Position numbers and translations under genes: made by a program
Shown: one piece after another, positions 15,624 to 23,566 of the stretch
Position numbering within the stretch: position 1 is the stretch's first letter
Layout of the letters: the number at the start of each line of letters is the position of its first letter
Assembly: GCA_002438505.1 (NCBI GenBank)
Contig: DJPI01000034.1
Span: 24,513-60,093, forward strand
DNA: 35,581 bases
DNA from: Ruminococcaceae bacterium UBA6416
Lineage (GTDB): Bacteria; Bacillota; Clostridia; Oscillospirales; Acutalibacteraceae
Reading direction: 5' to 3'
Notes under the pieces: generated by a model
Seen by the model: only the letters and a program-made list of their open reading frames with translations
The model's database searches: none
What the model was told of the DNA's origin: nothing

Positions 15624-15823
15624 AACTTTTTCTCCTTAATCGGGTTTTTTGAGTAACCGCCGGTCAACTGAGAAGCGCGCTTTGAGTTCATTTTGCGCTT
15701 TCAATCAATCAGGGTCATCAGGAAAAATCTTTCCCGTGTTAAGTGTGTGCAGTTTGAAGTTGATAATCCACGCAGACAGGTATGTATAATTTTCCAAGTT
15801 TAAAAAATTACTTTTAATTTGTG

Positions 15824-15852
15824 TTGGCATTTAAGATTTTGGGGTATATAAT
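15824..15852 (+). promoter_or_regulatory. Promoter of a short structured RNA
   Basis: TTGGCA (15824-15829), 17-bp spacer, perfect TATAAT (15847-15852). No ORF with a ribosome site follows; a terminator-like hairpin does. The preceding 200 bp (15624-15823) show no other gene. Confidence 0.7.
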
Positions 15853-15858
15853 ATAAAT

Positions 15859-15910
15859 AACAGGACTCCCCGCACCTCTCAACGATGTGCCCCAGGGGAG
15901 ACATTTTTTA
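15859..15910 (+). ncRNA. Candidate ~50-nt small RNA
   Basis: Predicted from the promoter at 15824-15852 and a following stem-loop: CTCCCC (15866-15871) pairs with GGGGAG (15895-15900), and inside it GCAC pairs with GTGC. A TTTTTT run begins at 15904. The RNA is C-rich (CUCCCCGCACCUCUC) and the loop exposes anti-Shine-Dalgarno-like CCUCUC. It points toward the 25-aa peptide gene on the other strand. It could be an antisense or trans-acting regulator, or the 5' part of a longer RNA. Confidence 0.55.
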
Positions 15911-15930
15911 TTTGGATGATTATAAAACTG

Positions 15931-15966
15931 TTCAAAACAAAAGAGCCGCCGCGAACGCGGCAGCTC
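15931..15966 (-). terminator. Terminator of the 25-aa peptide gene
   Basis: On the minus strand, GAGCTGCCGCG-TT-CGCGGCGGCTC is followed by TTTTGTTTTG. It lies about 20 bp after the stop codon. Confidence 0.8.
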
Positions 15967-15985
15967 CGTGAAGTTTAACGGCAAC

Positions 15986-16063
15986 TCAAACCATGTCAAC
16001 AAAGTGCTTAACAAGGATGAGAAGGTCTTTAATCAGTCCCATCAAAGTGATAACCTTTTCCAT
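15986..16063 (-). CDS. 25-aa hydrophobic/amphipathic peptide
   Basis: Short ORF beginning MEKVITLMGLIKDLL and ending HFVDMV. A perfect GGAGG site lies 8 nt before the ATG; a GTG immediately upstream is an alternative start. It has a near-consensus promoter (16108-16136) and its own strong terminator, so the whole unit spans only about 180 bp. The peptide should form one amphipathic or membrane helix with charges every few residues, like type I toxins or phenol-soluble-modulin-type peptides, but it matches no family I can name. A convergent small RNA is predicted 75 bp downstream. Confidence 0.65.
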   Translation of the reverse strand: MEKVITLMGLIKDLLILVKHFVDMV

Positions 16064-16107
16064 CACGGCAACCTCCTTCGGTATAAGCTTTTAATTCCTA
16101 CACCTAT

Positions 16108-16136
16108 ACTATAGCACCGCGTTCACAGTTTGTCAA
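16108..16136 (-). promoter_or_regulatory. Near-consensus promoter of the 25-aa peptide
   Basis: TTGACA (16131-16136), 17-bp spacer, TATAGT (16108-16113) preceded by TG (extended -10). It is among the closest matches to consensus in the window. Confidence 0.8.
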
Positions 16137-16199
16137 CAATTAATACGCAAACAACAATTAAAAATTCTATATCACCTTTTGTCTGCAGTTCTTTTCCGC

Positions 16200-16424
16200 T
16201 TATTGCTGAGCTTCAACAAAGCGGATAACATCTCCAACGGTTTGAAGATTCATCGCATCGCGGTCGGAAATTGAAACGTCAAACGTCTCCTCAACCGCTC
16301 CGGCAAGATTGATGAGCTGGAGCGAGTCGAGCGCAAGGTCATTTTTGAAGCTGGTCTTTTCGGTGATTTTTTCCGGTTCAATGTCGGTATATTCCGAAAG
16401 GAGTTCGGCAATTTTTTCAAGCAT
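16200..16424 (-). CDS. Acyl/peptidyl carrier protein
   Basis: 74 aa. Small four-helix carrier protein; the phosphopantetheine attachment site is the Ser in LALDSLQLINL (about residue 35). It is acidic, as carrier proteins are. It starts 8 bp inside the end of the adenylating-enzyme gene, which implies coupled translation and a dedicated partnership. It is unlikely to be the fatty-acid-synthesis AcpP because no fab genes are nearby. The inferred role is to carry the acyl group activated by the ligase for transfer by the condensation-domain protein. Confidence 0.88.
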   Translation of the reverse strand: MLEKIAELLSEYTDIEPEKITEKTSFKNDLALDSLQLINLAGAVEETFDVSISDRDAMNLQTVGDVIRFVEAQQ

Positions 16425-18174
16425 AGTTTTTATCCCTCAAATCTGCATATTTTTTATATTCTTCCTCAACGCTTTTTCGGATAATCTTCAGCGTTGAGGT
16501 TTTTTCAAATTCGTGGCGCACCGCCATAACATCGGCAACGCGCTTATATGCCGGAAGGCTTTCATTGAGCTTATAAATCTCTTCTGAAACCTTTTCAAGC
16601 ATTTCACTGTCACTGTCGTTTTCAAAAAAGCCTTCCTTCACGCTCACTGCAAGGGCAAGGAGCCTTGCCGTTTCGCCGTTTGCGCGGCGGGTATGCTCAA
16701 GAAGAACGGCCTCCTTGACAAACGGACAGTTTTCCGTGAAATACTCTTCAAGAACTTCCGTGTGAATATTTTTTCCGTTGTCAAGAATAATGAGATTCTT
16801 TTTCCGTCCGGAGATGTAAAGATTGCCCTGCTTGTCCATCCGGCCGTAATCACCGGTCAAAAACCAGCCGTCCTTGAAAGAAGCCGCGGTTGCGCTTTCA
16901 TCTTTGTAATATCCCTTTGAAATGTTGCTCCCTTTAACGGCAATTTCACCGATTCCGTCCGCGTCCGGCGTGACAATGCGGCATTCTGTTCCGCTCACGC
17001 ACTTTCCAACGCTTTCACAGTTTTTGATAACATTTCCGTTGACCGCAACAAGAGGCGAGGCCTCCGTCAGTCCGTATCCTATGTATATTGAAAAGCCGAG
17101 CGCTGCAAGGAAACGCGCCCTTTCGCCGTTGACCGGAGCGCCGCCAACGGATATCACGGGAAAGCGATAACCGAACTCTTTGCGCACGGACGCAAAAAGG
17201 AGCCTTCTGATGTCGATGCCGGCTCTGAGGAGAGTCTCACTGAGTTTTGCCGCCTTCAAAAGCTTTTTAAGCCTTCCGGCGGAGGATGCGCCTTTGATTA
17301 TCTGTTCATATATATTGTCCATAAGCAGCGGAACGGCCGCCATGGCCTCCGGCTTGAACTCGGCAAGATTTTTTCTGAAGCGGCGCAGGCTGTCATTGAT
17401 ATACAGCACCGCATTGAGGCAAAGCGCCGAAAGAACGCAGCACGAAAGCTCATAGGCGTGATTCATCGGCAAAACGGACATTGCGCTGTAAAAATGCTCA
17501 ATCGAGCCAAGAACCGCGTTGACGTTTGAAGCAAGGTTGCGGTGGGTCAAAACAACGCCCTTGTTTTCCCCCGTTGTTCCGGAGGTGAAGATAATTGCCG
17601 CCGGATCCTCCGGCTTTGCGCAAAGCAGCTCGTTTTCATCTCCGATGCGCTCAAGAAGCTTCCTGCCTTCAAAAAGGACAGCCTCAAACGCGAGCTCTCC
17701 CGAGCTTTCGTCCATGCAGACAGAGAGGAAGTCCGCCTTTGTTTTGCAGCCGAGCGCGGCGTTTTTATATGTCCGGCTGAAAAACAGCGCGCCGCAATCA
17801 GCCTTTTTGCAAAGCCTTTCAATCTCCGGGTCGGTCAGCTCCCTGTCAATGGGAACCGCGACCGCGCCCAGACAGCTTGCGGCAAAAAAAGTGATGAGCC
17901 AGTTATATGAGTTTTCGCCAACGATTGCGATGTGTCGGTTTTGAAAGCCGCGGCTTTTGAGAAATGCGGCAATGGAAAGAACGTCAAAATAAAAATTGTC
18001 AACGGTGTGAGTAACAGCTTCCCTTTTGACCCTTTCAACAACGCAGTCTCGGCCGCTGTAGCAAAACTTCATCCTTTTGAGCATATCGCAAAGCGACTCA
18101 AGTTCCCCCCGGCTGAAAAAGAGCCTGCGCCTGCTTTCAAGTCGGCGTTTATATTCTTTGGTCGGTTTTTCCAT
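16417..18174 (-). CDS. AMP-dependent acyl ligase (adenylating enzyme)
   Basis: 585 aa. ANL-superfamily enzyme that forms acyl-AMP and loads a thiol. The visible core motifs are IIFTSGTTGENKGVVLTHRN (P-loop-like A3), IGYGLTEASPL (A5), TGDYGRMDKQGNLYISGRKKNLIIL (A7/A8) and the C-terminal lysine region TLKIIRKS (A10). The spacing is closer to long-chain fatty acyl ligases than to NRPS A domains, so a fatty or aryl acid is a likely substrate. It overlaps the carrier protein gene by 8 bp and follows the condensation gene after 23 bp. The whole looks like a dissociated C-A-T set. Confidence 0.88.
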   Translation of the reverse strand: MEKPTKEYKRRLESRRRLFFSRGELESLCDMLKRMKFCYSGRDCVVERVKREAVTHTVDNFYFDVLSIAAFLKSRGFQNRHIAIVGENSYNWLITFFAASCLGAVAVPIDRELTDPEIERLCKKADCGALFFSRTYKNAALGCKTKADFLSVCMDESSGELAFEAVLFEGRKLLERIGDENELLCAKPEDPAAIIFTSGTTGENKGVVLTHRNLASNVNAVLGSIEHFYSAMSVLPMNHAYELSCCVLSALCLNAVLYINDSLRRFRKNLAEFKPEAMAAVPLLMDNIYEQIIKGASSAGRLKKLLKAAKLSETLLRAGIDIRRLLFASVRKEFGYRFPVISVGGAPVNGERARFLAALGFSIYIGYGLTEASPLVAVNGNVIKNCESVGKCVSGTECRIVTPDADGIGEIAVKGSNISKGYYKDESATAASFKDGWFLTGDYGRMDKQGNLYISGRKKNLIILDNGKNIHTEVLEEYFTENCPFVKEAVLLEHTRRANGETARLLALAVSVKEGFFENDSDSEMLEKVSEEIYKLNESLPAYKRVADVMAVRHEFEKTSTLKIIRKSVEEEYKKYADLRDKNYA

Positions 18175-18197
18175 AGCTTTATCGAATCCTTTGCACG

Positions 18198-19649
18198 TTA
18201 TCTGTTTTCAAAGCCGGGAGAAACCAGCTCAAGGAGAGTTTCAACCGTTGTTTCCGGCGCATTGATTCCGGCCTCAATGGCCTTGAGGGCGTTTTTGTGC
18301 AGGGCTTCAATGTGCTCTTTTTTGAGGATGTTGGTGCGGAACATATAGTAAAAATCAAGGCCGCCGTCCGTTGGGTCAACGAACGAGAACGCATAAAGCG
18401 GCATAACATATCTTCCCGGGTTATAGCCGCGGAAAGTTTCCTTAACGTCCGGGCCGAAAACATTCAGCCGCGCAAGCGGAAGCCAGGTATACATCATGAA
18501 TGACGGACCCTGGGCGGCGCTGTAGCCGTAAACTTCCTGTTGAATTTTTCTTGATGAAAGATAAGGAAAGTTCATGTGTCTGAAAAGCTCCGTGCGCAGA
18601 GCCGAGATTTCATCAAGCGTCTGCATGAAGCTGTTCTCGTTTTTGAGAATAACGCGCGTCATGAACGGCTGAGCAAGACAGCCGCCCATGTGCTGCTCCT
18701 TTTTTGTGACTCTCCGGCCGCAAAGCACCATCATGAACGTGTCATTGATTTTGTCATGGAGAGCCGAGGCATAAAGGCGGAAGCCGGTTTGAATAAGCGT
18801 TTCCGGCGCTATGTTGTTTTCACGGCAGAAGTCAAGAATTTTTTCCGCCTTTTGCGGCTCAACGCGAACGTGGAAAAGTTCGCAGCGGTCATGAATCGGG
18901 TCATAGGCCGCAGGAACGCGCAAAGCGGGGTTCTTTTTCTTTATCCTCTGCTTTTCAAGCAGCTGCTTTCCGTGGAGGCCGCAGTAGTAAGGCTCGCCGC
19001 CGCGCTTGTGATATTCACGGATAAATTCGGCGTCTGCGGAGTATTTCTTTTTGTTTTTAAGATAAGCGAATTCTTTTGAAAGGTGCTCCTCAAAGCTTGA
19101 AAGGGGCGCCGGAAGCGGCTGCCTTTTTTCAAGCGCGGAGTATATTTCAAAAAGGTCTTTATAAAATATTGAAACGGCGAGCGCATCCATAACCATGTGG
19201 CAAACATTGAAAAACACGCCCTGTTCACCGTTTTCATTTTTGAAAAAGTAAATTCTGAAGGTTTCGTCCTTGAAAAATTTCACGGGCTTTTCCGCGTCTG
19301 CATTGAAGAATTCGGTCTGCTCCTTATCGTCACGGAAGCGAAGGACGCGGATTTTTTCAAGCTCAAATTTTTGAAGGAAGTATTGCTTAACCTGCCTGTC
19401 CTGCTTCAAAAAGCGCAGACGCAAGCAGTCATTGCGGGCAATTTCAATGTTGACCGCTTTTGCAAGAATGCGAAAATCAAGCTCCTTTTTAACGGAAAAG
19501 GAGGTCGGAATTTGAATCACCTGCTTGTGAAGGCTGTATTTAATCATGAAATACATCGTCTGCTGCGAGGGTGAAAGGTCATAGAGCGTTCCGGTAACGG
19601 TTTTCTTCAATTTCAACATCTCCTGTTTTGGCGGCGCAAAAAGCGCCAT
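18198..19649 (-). CDS. Stand-alone condensation-domain protein
   Basis: 483 aa from the ATG at 19649, which has a GGAG site 5 nt ahead; the frame extends to 19676 without a site. It has the NRPS condensation-domain layout: LSPSQQTMYFM near the N-terminus and FFNVCHMVMDALAVSIFYKDL, where the HHxxxDG motif appears as C-H-M-V-M-D-A. The second (catalytic) His and the structural Asp are kept, while the first His and the Gly are changed. The later motif GRRVTKKEQHMGGCLAQPFMTRV matches the family's latch region. Such domains make amide or ester bonds using a carrier-bound acyl group. Substrates are unknown. First gene of the C-A-ACP unit. Confidence 0.8.
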   Translation of the reverse strand: MALFAPPKQEMLKLKKTVTGTLYDLSPSQQTMYFMIKYSLHKQVIQIPTSFSVKKELDFRILAKAVNIEIARNDCLRLRFLKQDRQVKQYFLQKFELEKIRVLRFRDDKEQTEFFNADAEKPVKFFKDETFRIYFFKNENGEQGVFFNVCHMVMDALAVSIFYKDLFEIYSALEKRQPLPAPLSSFEEHLSKEFAYLKNKKKYSADAEFIREYHKRGGEPYYCGLHGKQLLEKQRIKKKNPALRVPAAYDPIHDRCELFHVRVEPQKAEKILDFCRENNIAPETLIQTGFRLYASALHDKINDTFMMVLCGRRVTKKEQHMGGCLAQPFMTRVILKNENSFMQTLDEISALRTELFRHMNFPYLSSRKIQQEVYGYSAAQGPSFMMYTWLPLARLNVFGPDVKETFRGYNPGRYVMPLYAFSFVDPTDGGLDFYYMFRTNILKKEHIEALHKNALKAIEAGINAPETTVETLLELVSPGFENR

Positions 19650-19770
19650 AGTTTCTCCACTTATTTTATAAGCCAAACCTATGAAAATGTTGTAAACACT
19701 CTGTTAATACGCAGTTAATAAATACACAAAAGTCACCCCGAAATTCGGCAATTCAAACACAAAACTCCGT

Positions 19771-19799
19771 TATGTATGAGTTGGGACAGCGTGTGTCAA
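19771..19799 (-). promoter_or_regulatory. Possible promoter of the C-A-ACP unit
   Basis: TTGACA (19794-19799), 17-bp spacer, weak -10 TACATA (19771-19776). The -35 overlaps the stop of the upstream GNAT-like ORF. The -10 is poor, so read-through from upstream is also possible. Confidence 0.35.
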
Positions 19800-20134
19800 T
19801 AATACACTTTTTTGCAGCCATAGCTTTTTGAAATTTCCTCGCCCTTTTGAATGAGTGCGTTTGTAACCTCGTTGCGGTCGCAGCCGTTTCTGACCTTTCC
19901 GCCGCAAAAAAGCGCAACCGGAAACCTGTCCGTAATTCCGTCAACAATGACAACGCTCATCAGTCCGCAAAGCGCACCGTCTGAAAAGCAGAGCAAAACG
20001 CTGTGGCCGGTTTGAGCAAGGACCTCGTCAAAGCGATCACAAAGCGCAAGGTCAAAGACAGGCTTTTTTTCAAACGCAAGGTCAAGAACGGAATAAAGGT
20101 CAGTCCGGCAGGCTTTTCTGACTTCAATTTTCAC
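19796..20134 (-). CDS. Short GNAT-like protein, probably truncated
   Basis: 112 aa, read from a GTG at 20134 that has a GGGAG site about 9 nt ahead; the open frame runs further upstream but has no start signal there and lies antisense to the ylmC gene. KIEVRKACRTDLYSVLDLAF resembles the first strand and helix of GNAT acetyltransferases, and ALIQKGEEISKSYGCKKVYY resembles the helix and strand after the acetyl-CoA loop. The loop itself (RNGCDRNEV) is a poor match to RxxGxG/A, and the protein stops where a GNAT would need 30-40 more residues. It may be a decayed gene or a minimal domain. Confidence 0.5.
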   Translation of the reverse strand: MKIEVRKACRTDLYSVLDLAFEKKPVFDLALCDRFDEVLAQTGHSVLLCFSDGALCGLMSVVIVDGITDRFPVALFCGGKVRNGCDRNEVTNALIQKGEEISKSYGCKKVYY

Positions 20135-20237
20135 AAAATCACTCTCCCGTAATTTCACCGCAGGGCGGCTTTTTTGAAATATATATGAGAGAGCGCGCAT
20201 AAAAATGAATAAAGCTATCAACCGAGGTGACAAAAAA

Positions 20238-20555
20238 ATGGACTGCTGTTCAATAACCGAGCTGAGAAACAAGGAGGTGATAAACGCAAAAAGCGGCTGC
20301 CGGGTCGGCTTTGTTTCGGATGTTGAAATCAACACCTGTGACGGCAGACTGACTGCAATCATTGTTTGGGGAAAATGCCGCTGCTTCGGCCTCTTTGGAA
20401 GGGAGGATGATATCCGCATCTGCTGGAACGATATCCAGGTTATCGGAGACGACACGATTCTTGTTTGCGCAGACATTCCCGAGCGACCCTGCCGCGCACC
20501 GAAACGTCCGGGCGGCGGAAAGGGCGGACTTTTTGAAAGCCTTTTTCGATATTGA
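20238..20555 (+). CDS. YlmC/YmxH-family sporulation protein (PRC-barrel)
   Basis: 105 aa from the ATG at 20238, which has GAGGTGA 7 nt ahead; the frame begins at 20205 without a site. SITELRNKEVINAKSGCRVGFVSDVEINTCDGRLTAIIVWG is the PRC-barrel-like core of the YlmC/YmxH family, found in nearly all endospore formers and linked to sporulation. The tail IPERPCRAPKRPGGGKGG is basic and glycine-rich. The sequence ATAT-N-CATAAAAAT between this gene and the divergent GNAT-like gene resembles a SigE-type promoter, but weakly. The gene supports a spore-forming host. Confidence 0.8.
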   Translation: MDCCSITELRNKEVINAKSGCRVGFVSDVEINTCDGRLTAIIVWGKCRCFGLFGREDDIRICWNDIQVIGDDTILVCADIPERPCRAPKRPGGGKGGLFESLFRY

Positions 20556-20579
20556 TTCTTCAATACGATAATATTATCA

Positions 20580-20615
20580 TTAACGCCTGCCGTTGTCAAG
20601 AACGGCAGGCGTTAA
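20580..20615. terminator. Perfect 15-bp inverted repeat between convergent genes
   Basis: TTAACGCCTGCCGTT and its exact complement are separated by 6 nt. It lies between the ends of ylmC-like and P-type ATPase genes and probably ends both transcripts, although neither side has a proper T-run. Confidence 0.55.
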
Positions 20616-20631
20616 TGCAAAAACAAAAGTC

Positions 20632-23310
20632 TTATCTCTTTGAAACCTTTCGCTGAATGGCCTTAACGGTTTCAACAATCGGAATGATGAGGAAGGCGAG
20701 GAGGAGGGAGATGAGATATGCCCTCATGTCAATGTGGGCAAAGCCAAAGAGATTTGAAAGGAAGTCAACCTCAACAACGGCCGTTGTCAAAAGCAGCGAT
20801 GCCGCCATTGCAAGATACAGCGCTTTGTTGTGGCTTCCGGAAAGGAGCATTTTAACCGATGAGCCGCGCTGTGAACGCATATTAAACGAATGGAAAATTT
20901 CACACATGGACATTGTGAAGAACGCCATTGTCATTCCCTCGGCGCTATCCTGAATGTTATAAAAAACAAGCTTTCCCGTTTCAAGGAATTCTCCGATATA
21001 AAACGCAATAACAGTGAGAACGGTCACAAGAACGCCTTGATAGAAGCAGTCAAAACCGAGTCCGCCGGAAAAAATTCCGTCCTTCTTCGAGCGCGGCTTT
21101 CTTTTCATGATGTCGCTCTCCGGCTTTTCAAGGCCGAGCGCAAGAGCCGGGAAGCAGTCCGTAACAAGATTGATGAAAAGAAGGTGCGGCGCCTGAAGGA
21201 TTGTGAAGTTCATCACGGACGCAAAGAAAATTGCAAGCACCTCTGAAAGGTTTGAACCGAGCAGGAACTGAATCGCCTTGCGGATATTGTCATAAATTCT
21301 TCTTCCCTCTCCAACGGCGGAAACGATTGTTGCAAAGTTGTCATCCGCAAGAACCATGTCCGCAACATTTTTTGTGACATCGGTTCCCGTGATGCCCATT
21401 CCGATTCCGATATCGGCGCTTTTGATTGAGGGCGCATCGTTGACTCCGTCACCCGTCATTGCCGTCACAAAGCCCAGAGAGCGCCACGCATTGACAATTC
21501 TTGTTTTGTGTTCCGGCTGAACACGCGCATAGACGCGGATTTTTTTAACTATGTTTCTGAATTCCTCGTCCGAATATTTGTCGATATCCGCGCCGGTCAT
21601 GGCCTGACTGTCCGTTTTGAGGATTCCCAGCTCTTTTGCAATCGCCCTTGCGGTGTTAATGTGATCGCCAGTTATCATCACGGGCGTTATTCCGGCCTGC
21701 TCACACTCCTTGATTGCCGCCTTGACCTCCGGGCGCACCGGGTCAATCATTCCGGCAAGGCCGAGGAAAACAAGCTCGTTTTCAAGCTTTTCGCTTGAAT
21801 ATTCACTCGGCTCGGCATCATACGTTTTATATGCCGCGGCAAAAACGCGCAGGGCTTTGTTTCCCATTTCGGTGTTTTTTTGAAGGATTTCTTCACACTT
21901 CTTTTCCGTGAGGGGAACGGGCTTTCCGTTTTCAATGCAGCGGGTGCATTTTTTGAGGATTTCGTCCGGAGCGCCCTTTGTGTACTGAACAAAGGCTGAG
22001 CCCTTTTTGTGAACGGTTGACATCATCTTCCGTCCGGAGTCAAACGGAATTTCACCAACACGCGGCTGCTGCTTTTCAAGCTCTGTTTTTTCAAGTCCGA
22101 GAGCCTTTGCCCGGTTGATGAGCGCAACCTCGTCCGGCTCTCCGGTGCCTTTTTCGTTTTCATCAACCTCGGCGTTGGTGCAAAGTGCCATTGCAGCGGC
22201 AAGGCGCTTTTCATCCTCAGAAAAGGTTTCAACAACGGTCATCACGTTCTGAGTGAGCGTTCCGGTTTTGTCTGAGCAGATTATCTGAGTGCAGCCGAGC
22301 GTTTCAACGGCGGTCATCTTGCGGATTATTGCGTTCTTCTTTGCCATATTGGTGACACCCATTGCAAGAACAATGGTCATTACGGCAACAAGACCCTCCG
22401 GAATTGCCGCAACGGCAAGCGCAATGGCCGTGATGAAGGAGCGCAGAGCAACCTCCATGAACTCCGGTCTTTGCGCCGCCATGAAATATTTTGTTATAAG
22501 GTCAAACGCGAAAATAAAAATGCAAACGCCGATGACAAGCTTTGTAAGTATCTTTGAAAGCTGGCCGAGCTTGATTTCAAGCGGAGTTTTTCCGTCCTGC
22601 GCAAGAGAAATTGCGGCGGCAATCTTGCCCATCTCGGTATCCATTCCCGTTGCGCAGACAACGGCTTTTCCGCGTCCGTAAACAACGGTTGAGCCCATGT
22701 ATGCCATGTTCTTCCTGTCTCCGAGGGGAACGTCATCCTTTCCGTTCTGCATGAGCGCAGCCGTGAGCTTTGAAACCGGAACGGATTCGCCGGTGAGCGC
22801 GGCCTCCTCAATTTTCATGCTTGCGCATTCGATTATCCGGCAGTCCGCCGGAACGGCATCGCCCGCGTCAAGAAGAATAATATCGCCTTTAACAAGCTCT
22901 TCACTTTTGATTGAAACAATTTTTCCGCCGCGCAGCGTTTTTGTTGTTGCGGCAGACATCTCCCGCAGAGCCTCAATGGCCTTTTCCGCCTTGCTCTCCT
23001 GAAGAACGCCGAGAACGGCGTTGACAATGACAACAAAAAGAATGATGAGTGAATCCGTTGGAACGGCTGCGTGACCTTTTTCGGCCATGTCCGTGAAAGC
23101 GGAAACAGCCGCGGCAACAAGAAGGATGATTATCATCGGATCCTTCATCTGAGAGAAAAAGCGCTTCAAAAGCGAGTCCTTTTTTCCTTCGGCAAGCTTG
23201 TTTTTTCCGTCCCTTTCAAGCCGTCTTGCGGCTTCTTCGTCTGTCAGTCCTTCTCTTGAACTTTTGAGGGCCGAGAGAACATCATCGGCGGAGCTTAAGA
23301 AGTAGTTCAT
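20632..23310 (-). CDS. P-type cation ATPase (PII type), probable Mn2+/Ca2+ exporter
   Basis: 892 aa from the ATG at 23310 (AAGGAAAG site); the frame to 23364 lies in the leader. Features in order: N-terminal cation ATPase domain, TGES loop (ALTGESVPV), membrane motif AAIPEGLVAVMT, phosphorylation site CSDKTGTLTQN, the nucleotide domain, MTGDGVNDAPSIKSADIGIGMG, and a four-helix C-terminal region. The layout is that of SERCA/PMR1-like calcium pumps. A yybP-ykoY riboswitch in its leader, which senses Mn2+ in studied cases, argues that it exports manganese; some members of this ATPase class do so. Monocistronic. Confidence 0.9.
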   Translation of the reverse strand: MNYFLSSADDVLSALKSSREGLTDEEAARRLERDGKNKLAEGKKDSLLKRFFSQMKDPMIIILLVAAAVSAFTDMAEKGHAAVPTDSLIILFVVIVNAVLGVLQESKAEKAIEALREMSAATTKTLRGGKIVSIKSEELVKGDIILLDAGDAVPADCRIIECASMKIEEAALTGESVPVSKLTAALMQNGKDDVPLGDRKNMAYMGSTVVYGRGKAVVCATGMDTEMGKIAAAISLAQDGKTPLEIKLGQLSKILTKLVIGVCIFIFAFDLITKYFMAAQRPEFMEVALRSFITAIALAVAAIPEGLVAVMTIVLAMGVTNMAKKNAIIRKMTAVETLGCTQIICSDKTGTLTQNVMTVVETFSEDEKRLAAAMALCTNAEVDENEKGTGEPDEVALINRAKALGLEKTELEKQQPRVGEIPFDSGRKMMSTVHKKGSAFVQYTKGAPDEILKKCTRCIENGKPVPLTEKKCEEILQKNTEMGNKALRVFAAAYKTYDAEPSEYSSEKLENELVFLGLAGMIDPVRPEVKAAIKECEQAGITPVMITGDHINTARAIAKELGILKTDSQAMTGADIDKYSDEEFRNIVKKIRVYARVQPEHKTRIVNAWRSLGFVTAMTGDGVNDAPSIKSADIGIGMGITGTDVTKNVADMVLADDNFATIVSAVGEGRRIYDNIRKAIQFLLGSNLSEVLAIFFASVMNFTILQAPHLLFINLVTDCFPALALGLEKPESDIMKRKPRSKKDGIFSGGLGFDCFYQGVLVTVLTVIAFYIGEFLETGKLVFYNIQDSAEGMTMAFFTMSMCEIFHSFNMRSQRGSSVKMLLSGSHNKALYLAMAASLLLTTAVVEVDFLSNLFGFAHIDMRAYLISLLLAFLIIPIVETVKAIQRKVSKR

Positions 23311-23362
23311 ATGTTCTTTCCTTTCTTCCGCAGCGTGAGGGCTGCACAACATAATTATATGC

Positions 23363-23412
23363 AAAAAAGGCCCTTAGCAAAACATAGCCGTAAGCATATG
23401 TTCTGTTAAAGG
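23363..23412 (-). terminator. Riboswitch expression platform (terminator)
   Basis: CCTTTAACAGAACATA pairs with TATGTTTTGCTAAGGG (a few G-U or mismatched pairs) and TTTTTT follows. The 5' arm is also the 3' strand of aptamer helix P1, so the two structures exclude each other. Ligand binding should hold P1 and allow read-through (ON switch). Confidence 0.75.
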
Positions 23413-23513
23413 TCTTGTTACCGGAAAATACGGTCCGCAAACCGGTTCTGCGCAAAAAAAGGGGGGGCAAAACGGGATGACGATTTGCGGCGATGAACTA
23501 CTCCCCTTTAATT
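23405..23513 (-). promoter_or_regulatory. yybP-ykoY (manganese) riboswitch aptamer
   Basis: On the minus strand the aptamer opens with TTAAAGGGGAGTAG and closes with GGTAACAAGACCTTTAA, the hallmark ends of the yybP-ykoY family, which pair to form P1 (TTAAAGG/CCTTTAA). The middle holds the expected CGTCATCCCG strand and a C/T-rich arm. Studied members bind Mn2+ and control exporters. It precedes the P-type ATPase ATG by about 95 nt. Confidence 0.85.
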
Positions 23514-23532
23514 GGGTTTCCTGCCGGGTTAG

Positions 23533-23561
23533 ATAATAACATAATATGAAAAATCTGTCAA
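23533..23561 (-). promoter_or_regulatory. Promoter of the riboswitch-P-type ATPase transcript
   Basis: TTGACA (23556-23561), 17-bp spacer, TATTAT (23533-23538) preceded by TG. It begins right after the MATE gene stop codon, so the riboswitch governs only the ATPase. Confidence 0.8.
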
Positions 23562-23566
23562 GCCGG

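Noticed and set aside
15416..15691. 91-aa Ser/Arg-rich frame over the Gln-rich gene
   Set aside because: It is the same repeat DNA read in another frame; the ribosome site and stop fit the 43-aa Gln-rich frame.
20135..20599. N-terminal 155 codons of the long minus frame upstream of the GNAT-like gene
   Set aside because: Antisense to the YlmC-like gene, with no homology or start signal; the GTG at 20134 with GGGAG is the better start.
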